From Glycine soja (taxonomy: Eukaryota > Streptophyta > Magnoliopsida > Fabales > Fabaceae): a stretch of DNA of 64,000 nucleotides. The DNA is taken from NCBI RefSeq assembly GCF_004193775.1, contig NC_041005.1:12030501-12094500 (forward strand), in the 5' to 3' direction. Below, piece by piece: positions 1 through 10,664 of this stretch (the first letter of the stretch is position 1; every line of letters starts with the position of its first letter). The notes under the pieces were generated by a model. That model did not search any database and was not told where the DNA came from. It saw only the letters and a list, made by a program, of their open reading frames with translations. Made by a program: the position numbers and the translations under genes.

Positions 1-375
1 GGGTGGTTCGGCAGGTGGTGTGGGTTGCAGTGGATGAAATTGGTATGGCAGCCATGGAAGGCAGTCATTGGGCTCTCAATGAAAGCATCAAATGTTACGG
101 GTCTGCAACTCAAGAACTGGTTTCGAGGACCAGGGTCTCCATGAGGAAGAAGAAGAAGAAGAGTAAAGGAAGAGCTTCTATATTTCTGATTCATAATCTG
201 TAGCTTATTACATCATCCATATTTATAGTATGGATTCCCTAACAGAATTGTGATTGTGTGCTAGGAAAATATTACAAGCAAAACGGATTCTGTTATTGCT
301 GTCCCCTGGTTCTCGACAACCATAATTCTGCAGATTCTTCCTTCTGTTATTGCTTGCACCCTTGCTTTTGGCTTC
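1..375. other. Unassigned left edge, no gene supported
   Basis: This edge holds no coding region I can defend. A short (AAG)n-rich stretch lies at about 145-168. The open frame at 3-203 has no recognisable motif and runs through that simple repeat. It may be the 5' flank of the LINE remnant that becomes recognisable near 415. Confidence 0.3.
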
Positions 376-1951
376 GTGAATATGTTCTCTGCTGCCTTTG
401 TTTCCTTATCACTTCCTAACAGGGATCCTCTTTCCCCGCATATTTTTATGCTTTGTATCAAAAGATTGTTCCACTTGATTAATTGGGTGGTGGACCAAAA
501 GATCTGGTGTCCCATTCAAATTTCAAGGGATGGTCTGCATATCGCACACCTTGCCTTTGCATATGATCTCCTTTTATTTGCAAAAGCAAATGTTGATCAA
601 GCTAAAGTTATTAAGTATGTGTTGAAGTCCTTTTGTGATAACTCCGGTCAAAAGGTTAGTGAGGACAAAACAATAGTTTTCTTTTCTAGAAATGTAAGTA
701 ATGCCTTGTGGGACTAGATTGCTCAAGAGCTCGGGTTCCAAAGAATGGCGGACCTTGGTAAATACCTTGGAGTTCCACTTCACCATAATAGACCCTCGAA
801 ACAATATTTTCAGTTTATTCTGGATAAGATTAGTCAGCGTTTAAGTAACTGGAACGCAAATAATTAGTCTTTTGCGGGTTGTCTTACTCTCGTGAAATCA
901 GTGGTGCAAGCGCTATCTACCTATGTTATGCAAACTTCGCTTTTGCCAAGGTCTGCTCGTGATGAGATTGATAGAAGATGCAGAAATTTCGTGTGGGGGG
1001 ACACGGCCAAAGGAGGGTGCATTGGTTAAATTGGAAGGATGTTTGTTCCCCAAAGACATTGCGAACAATGAGGACTGCAAATCATGCTTTGCTAATGAGA
1101 GGGGTCGGCGACTTTGGAGTAGTCCTGATGACCTTTGGGTGAGAGTGATGAAGTCTAAATATAAATCCGGTATGGCAGGAAGACTGATCATTGATAAGGA
1201 CAGGAATGGCTCTAATTTCTGGAAAGGCTTAGTAAGTTGTTGGAGCCACATTGAGAAGAACATCATTTGGCGGCTTGGAAATGCTCCAACAGCCAGGTTT
1301 TGGGACGATGCTTGGGTTCCTCAAGTTGGCAAGCTTAGCGATATTTGCTCTCAAAAGGATCTGCCAGCTTGCTTTTTCGTGAACTGGGAAGGTCAGTGGA
1401 ATACTGACATTAGGGATGGTTTTCTTCAGGCCAATGTAATTGATCAAATTGAGAATATCAAGCCTCCCATGGGTTCTAATGGTGATGACTATGTTTCTCC
1501 ACTAACTTGGCCTATGAAAGTTTGTTGACCGTTGATTCAGGGATGAATACCAGATGTCTCAAAGCGATTTGGGCCTGAGAGAATCAGATTCCTGCTTTGG
1601 AGAATGTTCGGACAAATAACCGTCGTGTTTTTAGACATATGGCTATTGATGATACCTGTCCTGTTTCTGGAAGCGCTCCTGAAACCTTAGCCCATGCGTT
1701 TCGGGATTGTAGGTGTGGCATTGTGCTTTGGGTGGTGTGCCTTTGCCTGTTGGTTGGATCCATATGAATATCACATCTGCTAGATTAAAAAATGGTATGC
1801 GTTGGAGTCATCTCTTTGGAGCGATTCTAGACCGCATCTGGTGGCGGAGAAATGAAGTCGCTTTTAATTAAAAAAAAAAAGTCTTCTCAGCTTCTGAAAC
1901 TTGGCAGAAATTCGTTGCTTCGAATTTTGAAGTTTTGTTGGGTGATCAGGC
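376..1951 (+). pseudogene. Degraded L1-type LINE (RT and zf-RVT remnants), 5' part
   Basis: Translations in shifting frames match the non-LTR reverse transcriptase of plant L1-type LINEs. At 421-600 are DPLSPHIF, a tryptophan-rich segment, and a decayed catalytic box reading FAYDLLLFA where family members have F/YADD. SGQKVS follows at about 645. From 721 the thumb and connection region continues (LGKYLGVPLHH), and from about 1080 the C-terminal zf-RVT domain is traceable, including APETLAHAFRDC near 1675-1710. Many stops and frameshifts make it non-functional. The same remnant resumes after 5144 with an RNase H domain, so it was once one element, now split by a younger RTE LINE. The family call rests on motif order; the 5' limit is unresolved. 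Confidence 0.75.
1935..1951. repeat. 17-bp target-site duplication, left copy
   Basis: TTGTTGGGTGATCAGGC is identical at 5128-5144 on the other side of the RTE-type LINE. The first six bases could partly belong to the element's TTG tail, so the secure part is GGTGATCAGGC. Confidence 0.85.
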
Positions 1952-4900
1952 AATCCTGCCTAGGGTAGCTTTGCTATTCTTAGCCGGTCCCAAGCCCGGA
2001 TAAAAGGAGAGGGTTGTGTTAGGCTTTCGACAGCCAACGTTAAACTTTGTCGAATCTCTATGACATGGATCTATTACGTAATAATGTGAATGCTAGGTCG
2101 TTGCCCGGAAGCAACGCGCTGTATGGCTCGAGTACAGTGTCAAAAGAGCAAGGGCCGCTGCATCGTCGCCCGGATGTAGTGAAAAGTAAGCAAGGGTTCC
2201 CACATTTTCGTGAACGGGTGTGGGTAAAGAAGCTAGTTCATGACAGGAGGATTCGCTTTGGTACATGGAATATAGGCACACTTTCTGGAAAATCTATGGA
2301 AATAGTGGATGTTATGGTGAGGAGGAAGATCAATTTTATGTGCCTACAAGAAACTAAGTGGACAGGTGAAAAAGCGAAAGAATTAGACAACTCGGGATTT
2401 AAGCTGTGGTATACGGGAAAAATCAGATCAAGAAATGGGGTAGGGATTATTGTGGACAAGGAGTGGAAGAAGGATGTCGTGGATGTAAGAAGAGTAGGAG
2501 ATCGTATCATAGTCTTAAAATTGGTAGTGGGACAGGACACCTTTAATGTTATTAGTGGGTACGCACCTCAGGTTGGGTTAGCAGAACACTTTAAGGTAAA
2601 ATTTTGGGAGGATCTAGAAGGGGTACTTCAGGATATACCCCAAGGAGAGAAAGTTTTCCTAGGAGGGGATCTCAATGGACATGTAGGTAGCGTGGCTAGA
2701 GGTTTTGAGGGGGTGCATGGGGGTTTTGGCCTAGGAGAGATGAATGGGGAGGGTAAATCCATCTTGGAGTTTTCGGAGGCTTTGGATCTTTCTATAGCCA
2801 ATACATGGTTTAAGAAAAGAGAGGAACATCTTATCACTTACAAAAGTGGAGGGACATGTTCTCAGATAGATTTCTTCCTTATCAGGAAGTCTGATAGGAA
2901 GTATTGCTTGAACTGTAAAGTTATTCCGGGAGAGAGCTTGACTACCCAACATAGAGTTTTGGTTATGGATGTAAGAATTAGAGATAGGGCAAAGAGAAGA
3001 AGTCCTCTGGTAGCACCAAGGATCAAATGGTGGCACTTGAAGGGTGAGAAACAAGGAATCTTCCAACAAAAGATATGGGAGGGTTGGTGTGGACAATCAC
3101 AAGGAAGTGCAAATGATATGTGGAACAAGATGTCCCAAGAGATTATTAAAGTGGCTAAAGAGACGTTGGGTGAATCTAGAGGTTTTGGACCTAGGGGTAA
3201 AGAATCGTGGTGGTGGAATGAAAATGTTCAGAGCAAAGTTAGAGTAAAAAAGGAGTGTTTCAAGGAGTGGTCTAGGTGTAGAAATTCTGAAACTTGGGAT
3301 AAGTATAAGATAGCTAGAAATGAAACCAAAAAGGCGGTGAGTGAGGCAAGAGCCCAAGCTTTTGACGGACTATACCAAGCTCTAGGAACCAGGGACGGAG
3401 AAAGATCTATATATAGGCTTGCTAAGGGTAGAGAGAGGAAGACTAGAGATTTGGATCAAGTAAAGTGTGTTAAGGATGAAGAAGGCAAAGTCTTAGTGCA
3501 TGAAAAAGATATCAAGGAAAGGTGGAAGGCGTATTTCCACAACTTATTTAATGATGGATATGGATATGACTCTAGCAGTCTAGACACAAGAGAAGAGGAC
3601 CGGAACTATAAGTACTATCGTCGGATTCAGAAACAGGAAGTAAAGGAAGCGTTGAAAAGAATGAGTAATGGTAAGGCGGTGGGGCCAGACAACATACCTA
3701 TTGAAGTGTGGAAAACTCTTGGAGATAGAGGTCTTGAGTGGCTCACCGAACTCTTTAACGAAATTATGAGGTCAAAACGCATGCCGGAGGAATGGAGGAG
3801 AAGCACGTTAGTGCCAATCTATAAGAACAAGGGGGATATACAAAATTGTGCAAATTATAGGGGAATCAAGCTCATGAGTCATACCATGAAATTATGGGAA
3901 AGAGTGATCGAACGGAGATTAAGAAAGGAGACTCAAGTTACTGAGAATCAATTTGGTTTCATGCCGGGAAGGTCGACCATGGAAGCGATTTATTTATTAC
4001 GGCGGGTGATGGAGCAATATCGCATGGCCCAACAAGACTTGCACTTGATTTTTATTGACTTGGAGAAAGCGTATGATAGAGTGCCTAGAGAGATTTTGTG
4101 GAAAGCTCTAGAGAAGAAAGGGGTTAGGGTTGTATATATTCGAGCTATCCAAGATATGTATGATAGGGTATCGACTAGTGTTAGGACACAAGGTGGAGAG
4201 TCAGACGATTTTCCCATCACAATTGGTTTACATCAAGGGTCAACCCTTAGCCCCTACCTTTTTACCTTAATTCTGGATGTCCTCACGGAACAAATCCAAG
4301 AGATAGAGCCGAGATGCATGCTTTTTGCAGATGACATAGTCCTCCTTGGAGAGTCGAGGGAGGAGTTGAATGAGAGGTTGGAAACTTGGAGACGAGCTCT
4401 AGAAACACATGGCTTTCGCCTAAGCAGAAGCAAATCGGAGTATATGGAATGTAAGTTCAACAAAAGAAGGAGGGTTTCTAACTCAGAGGTGAAAATAGGA
4501 GACCATATTATCCCTCAAGTCACACGGTTTAAATATCTTGGGTCTGTAATACAGGATGATGGGGAAATTGAAGGGGATGTGAATCATCGCATTCAAGCAG
4601 GATGGATGAAATGGAGAAAAGCATCGGGGGTGTTATGTGATGCAAAGGTACCGATCAAGCTAAAGGGAAAGTTTTATCGGACTGCGGTAAGACCGGCGAT
4701 TTTGTACGGAACAGAATGTTGGGCGGTCAAGAGCCAACATGAGAATAAAGTAGGTGTAGCGGAGATGAGGATGTTGCGGTGGATGTGTGGTAAGACTCGA
4801 CAGGATAAAATTAGAAACGAAGCTATTAGAGAGAGGGTTGGAGTAGCGCCTATTGTAGAGAAGATGGTGGAAAATAGACTTAGGTGGTTTGGGCATGTAG

Positions 4901-5127
4901 AGAGAAGACCGGTAGACTCTGTAGTGAGGAGAGTAGACCAGATGGAGAGAAGACAAACAATTCGAGGCAGAGGAAGACCCAAAAAGACTATAAGAGAGGT
5001 TATCAAAAAGGATCTCGAAATTAATGGTTTGGATAGAAGTATGGTACTTGATAGAACATTATGGCGGAAGTTGATCCATGTAGCCGATCCCACCTAGTGG
5101 GATAAGGCGTTGTTGTTGTTGTTGTTG
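1952..5127 (+). mobile_element. RTE-type non-LTR retrotransposon (LINE), apparently full-length
   Basis: About 3.2 kb flanked by a 17-bp target-site duplication. It has a short 5' region (1952-2064), a single long ORF (2065-5097), a very short 3' UTR and a 3' end made of TTG repeats (about 5110-5130) instead of poly(A). One ORF with endonuclease plus reverse transcriptase and a microsatellite-like tail is typical of the plant RTE clade. It sits inside the older L1-type LINE, whose sequence resumes immediately after the duplicated target. Confidence 0.88.
2065..5097 (+). CDS. RTE LINE polyprotein: AP-like endonuclease plus reverse transcriptase
   Basis: An uninterrupted ORF of about 1010 codons. 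An in-frame TAA at 2041 and the first ATG at 2065 define the start; a TTG at 2047 is also open. The N-terminal third is an exonuclease-endonuclease-phosphatase domain: FGTWNIGTLSG, the QET motif (about residues 95-97), GGDLNGHVG, SQIDFFL and the terminal TTQHRVLV histidine motif. The reverse transcriptase follows: FGFMPGRSTMEA, FIDLEKAYDRVP with the first catalytic aspartate, GLHQGSTLSPYLF, and FADDIVLL (about residues 753-760) with the catalytic aspartate pair. The C-terminus carries RMLRWMCGKTR and LRWFGHVERRP, usual in plant RTE elements. It would nick the target and prime reverse transcription in the nucleus. No stop or frameshift is visible, so it could be active or recently so. No host function is implied. 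Confidence 0.9.
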   Translation: MDLLRNNVNARSLPGSNALYGSSTVSKEQGPLHRRPDVVKSKQGFPHFRERVWVKKLVHDRRIRFGTWNIGTLSGKSMEIVDVMVRRKINFMCLQETKWTGEKAKELDNSGFKLWYTGKIRSRNGVGIIVDKEWKKDVVDVRRVGDRIIVLKLVVGQDTFNVISGYAPQVGLAEHFKVKFWEDLEGVLQDIPQGEKVFLGGDLNGHVGSVARGFEGVHGGFGLGEMNGEGKSILEFSEALDLSIANTWFKKREEHLITYKSGGTCSQIDFFLIRKSDRKYCLNCKVIPGESLTTQHRVLVMDVRIRDRAKRRSPLVAPRIKWWHLKGEKQGIFQQKIWEGWCGQSQGSANDMWNKMSQEIIKVAKETLGESRGFGPRGKESWWWNENVQSKVRVKKECFKEWSRCRNSETWDKYKIARNETKKAVSEARAQAFDGLYQALGTRDGERSIYRLAKGRERKTRDLDQVKCVKDEEGKVLVHEKDIKERWKAYFHNLFNDGYGYDSSSLDTREEDRNYKYYRRIQKQEVKEALKRMSNGKAVGPDNIPIEVWKTLGDRGLEWLTELFNEIMRSKRMPEEWRRSTLVPIYKNKGDIQNCANYRGIKLMSHTMKLWERVIERRLRKETQVTENQFGFMPGRSTMEAIYLLRRVMEQYRMAQQDLHLIFIDLEKAYDRVPREILWKALEKKGVRVVYIRAIQDMYDRVSTSVRTQGGESDDFPITIGLHQGSTLSPYLFTLILDVLTEQIQEIEPRCMLFADDIVLLGESREELNERLETWRRALETHGFRLSRSKSEYMECKFNKRRRVSNSEVKIGDHIIPQVTRFKYLGSVIQDDGEIEGDVNHRIQAGWMKWRKASGVLCDAKVPIKLKGKFYRTAVRPAILYGTECWAVKSQHENKVGVAEMRMLRWMCGKTRQDKIRNEAIRERVGVAPIVEKMVENRLRWFGHVERRPVDSVVRRVDQMERRQTIRGRGRPKKTIREVIKKDLEINGLDRSMVLDRTLWRKLIHVADPT

Positions 5128-5144
5128 TTGTTGGGTGATCAGGC
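5128..5144. repeat. 17-bp target-site duplication, right copy
   Basis: Identical to 1935-1951. It marks the 3' junction of the RTE-type LINE with the interrupted L1-type LINE. Confidence 0.85.
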
Positions 5145-5740
5145 TTTGATTGTCTCACTCGTAATATACCACACATGACTTACTAGGCATGCCAGTTTTG
5201 TATAGACCATTTGATATCTACTTATCCGAGAATCAATAAATTCTACTCCACACTGTTCACAAAATTATGGGTCCTGGTTTCATCAAGCTGAACTGCGATG
5301 CGGCTGTTAACGTTCTGGAGGCGAACGCAGCGTGTGGTGGCTTATTTCGTAAAGACCAAGGAAGGTTCATGGTCTTGATTCTGTGTCTGACATTATGGCT
5401 GAGCTTTGGGCCATAGTTAACGGGTTGAGACAGGATAGAAAGTATGGTTTTCAGTAGATAATGGTTGAGTCTGATTCTGATTTGTCAGTGAAGATGGCAA
5501 ATCTTATGTGCCTTCCTGATAGTGTGACTTCTCCCCTCTAGTTGGAAAAATCCATTGGAGGATCATGTGCTATCGATCGCGTATGTTTATAGGGATGTAT
5601 CTTTTATTTCTATTCCTAATTTTGCATATGATGCTGTAGGACATGATGCTTCTTGCCTTTTTAACCCTCAAGGGTAATAAAGTTTTTTGTGGTTGTGAAC
5701 TGTTAGCTCAAACCAATTCGAAAAAAAATAAATAAAAATG
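5145..5740 (+). pseudogene. L1-type LINE remnant, RNase H domain and A-rich tail
   Basis: Downstream of the RTE insertion the older LINE resumes. From about 5268 the translation gives GPGFIKLNCDAAV and GGLFRKDQGR, the start of a plant LINE RNase H domain (KLNCDGA type). Stops follow within about 100 bp. An A-rich run at about 5719-5738 is a plausible remnant of the 3' poly(A). About 120 bp at 5150-5265 do not match the domain and may be a small later insertion or decay. Confidence 0.65.
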
Positions 5741-6283
5741 GAAAATCATCTGCCTCCAAGCGGAATGAGAAGATATTGATCGATAAAGTAAGGGAGTAAT
5801 AATTATAAAAGAAATTTTTATTTCCTTAAATATTTACTATTTTTCTCAATTTTTATGTAAAATCTTAAATAGCAATTTCTTTGAAAGGATGAAATATTTC
5901 CTTGAATTTTTTTTTTACAAACGTAACAGTGTCTTTTGATATAAATTTAGCGACACTATATTAACAGCTAACTAAATATTACAAAAAAAAAATAATTATT
6001 CGATCGACATAAATCTATAAATTTAATCTTATAATTTACTGTTATTTTGATAAATATTAAAATAGTAAGGCTTAATTTAATTTAATATATATATATATAT
6101 GAAAAATGTTAGGAATACATTTTTAGTATATTTCTTCAAACACACTTTTTCTAGGTCCATAAAATTGATTAAAAACTATAAAATTAAAAGAGGTACGATT
6201 ACTAAATATAATGTGAAATCCACCAAATTTTATCATTTTTAGTCAATAAAAGAGAGTCTTTAAAGAAATGTGTTGTAAATATT

Positions 6284-6362
<79 letters not shown>

Positions 6363-7342
6363 CATTGACGAGCTGATTATTAATAGCATCACAGAATGAT
6401 AATAGCACCCAGAATGGACTTTCGTTATTGAGTGCTTTCTCTGCATTAATATTAATGTCATTTATTCACTCGATTCCCTAACATTGCTTCTTATATAACA
6501 TTAATGTTGCTTCTCTTCATAAGAGGCTGCGGAGAAATCTTCAAGTAAATAAATAAAAGGCTGCTGAGAAAGTAAAACATTTTGGAGTGGCAAAATCTAA
6601 CTAAATTTATTGTTAGCCCTATATTAAAAGGCTAAAAGGACCTTCAATAGGAAATGAACTTATGACAGAAAATATATTATAAAAATAAAATAATTTAGTA
6701 ACATCTTTTTTTAAAAGAATTACAAATATATTAACAATTGGTTTTCTCGTAAAAATAAAATCTTTAATAAAAATTATCATATTTCTTATAGAAAAAAAGT
6801 GGTGAAATTGTGGCACTTCATCTATTTAAACAAGGAAATTGTATATCTTAAAATAAGCGAAGAGAAACATATAATATTTAAACTTCTCAAGGTAAGAGAG
6901 TGTAATAGATAATTTAGTCATAAAATTGTTCATCAAAAAAATTAAAAATAAAGTATCATATATTTGTTAAAGAATAGAATTGAAGTGTATATGTTAGTAA
7001 TATTTAATATAAGAGAGAGTGATGTAATATTTACATTTCATAGGGAATGCTAGTATAAATAATATTTTGGTAATAACCTTTTTTTAATATTAAATTAGTA
7101 AAGTCTAATTCTTCCATCAGAATTGATTTTTCTTTTATTTTAATTACATATTAAAACAATAAAGCTTGATTTTAAAAAAATGTAAAATAGGCCCTATCTC
7201 GAGTCTTGTCAAACTAATAATTAATAGTACCGTGGCAACCTAGACAAGAACATAAATGAACATAAATGAGTTTACTTTTTATATCTCTAGCAACCGTAAT
7301 GGAATAGTACGTAAATGCATTGCAAACAATGTAGGAATTATG
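5741..7342. other. AT-rich intergenic DNA, no gene seen
   Basis: Extremely AT-rich sequence with frequent stops in all frames and no recognisable protein motif. It includes the (TA)n microsatellite at 6289-6361. A motif GGGAATGCTAG near 7042 resembles ends of small MITE-like repeats, but I could not define an element. Confidence 0.5.
6289..6361. repeat. (TA)n microsatellite, about 36 units
   Basis: An uninterrupted TA dinucleotide run. The minus-strand open frame encoding alternating Tyr-Ile here is an artefact of this repeat. Confidence 0.98.
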
Positions 7343-7347
7343 AAACA

Positions 7348-7355
7348 TATAAATA
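7348..7355 (+). promoter_or_regulatory. TATA box of the BBE-like gene
   Basis: TATAAATA lies 37 bp before the ATG at 7392. It fits a core promoter but implies a very short 5' UTR. A 33-nt copy of this segment (7343-7375) recurs with two mismatches at 10965-10997. Confidence 0.5.
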
Positions 7356-7391
7356 CATGGTGATTCCTAAATTCCGGTTAGAGTTGTAAAC

Positions 7392-9292
7392 ATGGAGTTT
7401 GGTTATTGTGCAGTGTTTCTGATACTGCTTCTTCCAATCTCATGTGGAGCTTCTACCTCACTTGAGAAGAAATTCAAGAAATGCTTGTTAACCCAACTCA
7501 ATGGCAATTCTGAATCCATTGAAAACATAACCTTCACCTCATCCTCCTCACTATATCCCCAAGTCTGGGATTCATCAGCACAAAATCTTAGATTTGTTAA
7601 TTCCTCAAGGAAGCCTCTCATCATTCTAACACCTTTACATGAATCAGAAATTCAAGCAGCCATTCTATGCAGCAAACAACTTGGGCTGCAGATTAGAGTC
7701 AGAAGTGGTGGCCATGATTGTGAAGGGCTATCATACCTTAGTCTACGTAAGGCCCCATTTGTGATGGTTGACCTCATCAACATCCGTTCCATTGAAATCA
7801 ACCTTGATGATGAAACAGCTTGGGTTCAGGCTGGGGCAACATTAGGTGAACTGTACTACAAAATTTCAAATGCAAGTGAAGTGCATGGATTCCCTGCAGG
7901 ACCCGTTCCAGGTTGAGTAATGATACTTAAACACTCCTTCATTTTAAATACCCTACTAACACCTCTTATTTTCTCTCTCTCTCTCTTTCTTTTATCACAT
8001 CATAAATTCCATAGAACAGTCATACACCCACCATTGCACAATATCATACATCCTTAAGACACTCCACAATTTTATTTAATTATTATTTTTCTTTTATTAA
8101 ATATATTAAGTAATAAAATAATTTTATATCACATCATTGGCTGTTGGAGGGTTTGTTTTAGCATTTAGGGATGTCTGTCAATCTTTTTCCAACTCTATAA
8201 TACTTAAATTTTTCTCTCTCACTAGGTATTGGGATAGGTGGGCATATCAGTGGAGGGGGGCAGGGTATGATGATGAGGAAACATGGCCTAGCAGCAGACC
8301 ATGTTGTTGATGCTTACCTCATAGATGTAAATGGGACGGTTCATGATAGAAAATCAATGGGAGAAGATGTTTTCTGGGCCATAAGAGGAGGAAGTGCTAC
8401 TAGTTTTGGAGTCATCCTTGCATGGAAGATCAGGTTGGTCAGAGTTCCAGCTATTGTTACTGTGTCTGAGAGACCACTGGAGGAAGGAGCCACCAATCTC
8501 ATTCACAGGTGGCAATACATAGCACATGAATTGCATGAGGATCTTTTCATTAGAGTAATTGCTCAAAACAGTGGTGATAAATCGAAAACATTCAAAGCAA
8601 CCTTCGGTTCTATCTTCCTTGGAGAAACAGACAGGTTTATCACACTGATGAATGAGAGTTTCCCAGAATTGGAATTGAATGTCAATTACTGCACTGAAAT
8701 CAGCTGGATTCAATCAGTTCTGGTTGATGCCGGATACGACAGAGACGACCCTCCAGAAGTCTTGCTCGACAGAACTAACGAATTTAAAAGCTATTTCAAG
8801 GTCAAGTCTGACTTTGTGAAGAAGCCTATACCAAAATCTGGTCTAGAAGGAGCTTGGAAAATGCTTCTAGAAGAAGAAATGTTTGCCTGGCTGATAATGG
8901 AACCATATGGTGGTAGAATGAATGAAATTTCAGAATCTGAAATCCCTTTTCCCCACAGAAAGGGAAACTTGTACAGCATAGAATACGTGGTCAAGTGGGA
9001 ACAGAATAGCAAGGAAACTTCCAAGAAGTATCTACAGTGGGCTAAAAGGGTTTATAGATACATGACTCCTTATGTCTCAAAATCTCCAAGAGCTGCCTTT
9101 TTCAACTTTAAGGATCTTGATTTAGGCAAAAACAAGCATCACAACACAAGCTACTCAAAAGCTAGTGTTTGGGGCAATAAGTACTTTAAGGGAAACTTTA
9201 GAAGATTGGCACAAATTAAGACAAAGTTTGACCCTCAAAATTTTTTTAGGAATGAACAGAGTATTCCTCTTCTACATACCCATCCTTCTTAG
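7392..9292 (+). CDS. Berberine-bridge-enzyme-like FAD-linked oxidase, two exons
   Basis: Joining exon 1 (7392-7911) to exon 2 (8226-9292) across a GT-AG intron gives a 528-residue protein, normal for BBE-like enzymes. Residues 1-20 form a secretory signal peptide, so the product should enter the secretory pathway and act in the apoplast or vacuole. The FAD_binding_4 domain spans roughly residues 75-215 and holds RVRSGGHDCEGLSY with the FAD-linking His108. The C-terminal BBE domain (about 465-525) contains LDLGKN, WGNKYFKGNFRRL and DPQNFFRNEQSIP; MEPYGGRM is also present. The family usually has a second FAD link at the Cys of AGxCPTxG; here residue 172 is Val (AGPVPG), beside the splice junction. 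BBE-like enzymes oxidise alkaloids, monolignols or oligosaccharides; the substrate here is unknown. A broken inverted copy lies at 11614-16642. Decay into a pseudogene is an alternative. Confidence 0.75.
7912..8225 (+). other. Intron of the BBE-like gene
   Basis: 314 bp beginning GTTGAGT and ending in a pyrimidine-rich tract plus CACTAG. It splits a glycine codon (phase 1) and restores the reading frame exactly into GIGIGGHISGGG. Without removal the frame ends at TGA 7914-7916. Both boundaries read AGGT (7909-7912, 8224-8227). The motif GAGTAATGATACTTAAACAC near its start looks like a legume MITE end, and an imperfect partner, ATAATACTTAAA, lies near its end. It may be a recently gained intron. 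Confidence 0.65.
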
Positions 9293-10215
9293 TTCTGAAG
9301 AGCGTGTGCATGACATTTTTTGGAGCACCTAGAACATTTGTGTAATATTTCAATATTATGTTAATATTGTGCTTTGTGTGATTGGTATAGACCCAACCCT
9401 AAAACATTATACTGCTTTTGTATACATTTCTGAGGTAGGGGATGCAAATTCAAAATGGATATAATGTATTTTCATAATGGGTGTGGAGTGTGGACTTATG
9501 TAACACTAAGTGAGATCCCATAAGAATGTACCCTCCTGTTGCTAATTATGTTATCTAATGACCCTTCCTAATTATGTCTGCTCTAGCTTTCATTCCTATC
9601 ATATTATCTACATTTCATTTCTTTTTGTCATCAAATTGCTAAGGAAAATGATTGTCACAATTTTGAGATGTGACTTCACATGTTGCTTAGTAATTTAAAA
9701 GGACATGCTGTGATGTGTAGAATTGAAAAAAAAATGAAATTCGTGATTCATTGATTTGGAGTTTTGGGCTATTGGAGTGACCATTCATCACATTGGATTA
9801 CTTTCAATGGTGAAGTTGTTTGATGTTTTAAGTTTTCACATTGTCATTTTTTATAAACTTGGGACATCTCCTGGCCAAAAAGTCAAAAAAATCTTTTGAG
9901 GTGCTGATATTCATTTAAGGAACTACGTTCTCTCAATAGATGTTCTTCTAAGTACATGGATTTGGGGATCAAACCTCTAGCTACATGCTTAAAGGGTCTA
10001 TATGTTGCTTTGTATCTTATTATTAAACCAAATATTTTGTTCACACTTAATGCAAGTTAAGGAATAAACTGCTAAAAAAGGGATAGACCCTTCAAGAAAA
10101 AGGTTAGTTGTTTTATATTGTAATTGTAAGTACAATAAAGAAGAGGCATGAGAAAGGAAATTTCCATGTCATTGGTTCTGAGTTCTGACACAAACTCTCA
10201 TATTGTTTATTCACT
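9293..10215 (+). repeat. 3' flank of the BBE-like gene, left arm of an inverted duplication
   Basis: No gene here. The sequence is recognisable, inverted and diverged, at about 10665-11613: the segment around TCACAATTTTGAGATGTGAC (9656) matches 11281-11300, ACCAAATATTTTGTTCAC (10026-10043) matches about 10737-10754, and the stretch near 10196-10215 matches about 10669-10690. With the genes themselves, this makes a tail-to-tail inverted duplication. Confidence 0.75.
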
Positions 10216-10664
10216 TATTCACACCTTGTGTTCCCAATATGTTCTCAAAGAGGTTACAACTAAACTTCTATTCGTACTCTCGTTGTGGTCCGAATGTACT
10301 AGAGAGATTCAATACCAAAAAGAAAACGAAAATAAAACACTGATACAATTGGAATCTGCTCAGCTGCTCTATGGCGATTGTGCAGTGGATAGCCAGCACC
10401 AAATCTCAAGTGAAAACACCTTACGAGAGAACAACTAGTTATAACCATCATATCAAAATTAAAAATAATAGACAATTGAGATTAAAATATTTTTTAAAAA
10501 ATGAGTTAAAATCTAGTATAACCAACAAATCTCTAAAAGATTCACAAAACAAAAGTCAAATCAATAAAAAAATCTCAATTATCACACCCAAAAATATTAC
10601 AATTAACCCACCTTCATGACCATCATCACATCCATTGCAATGACCATAACCGCATCCATTGCAA
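10216..10664. other. Spacer at the centre of the inverted duplication
   Basis: About 450 bp of AT-rich sequence between the two arms, with no recognisable gene. The overlapping short open frames at 10148-10619 show no family motif. A small direct repeat, CATCCATTGCAA, occurs twice at about 10629 and 10653. Confidence 0.4.

Noticed and set aside
4674..5093. Minus-strand ORF of 139 codons
   Set aside because: Shadow of the intact RTE LINE ORF.
6202..6408. Minus-strand ORF with alternating Tyr-Ile
   Set aside because: It is a direct reading of the (TA)n microsatellite.
7392..9292. BBE-like gene as two separate proteins or a frameshifted pseudogene
   Set aside because: A canonical GT-AG intron restores the frame exactly and all C-terminal motifs follow, so a two-exon gene is the better reading, though transcript evidence is needed.
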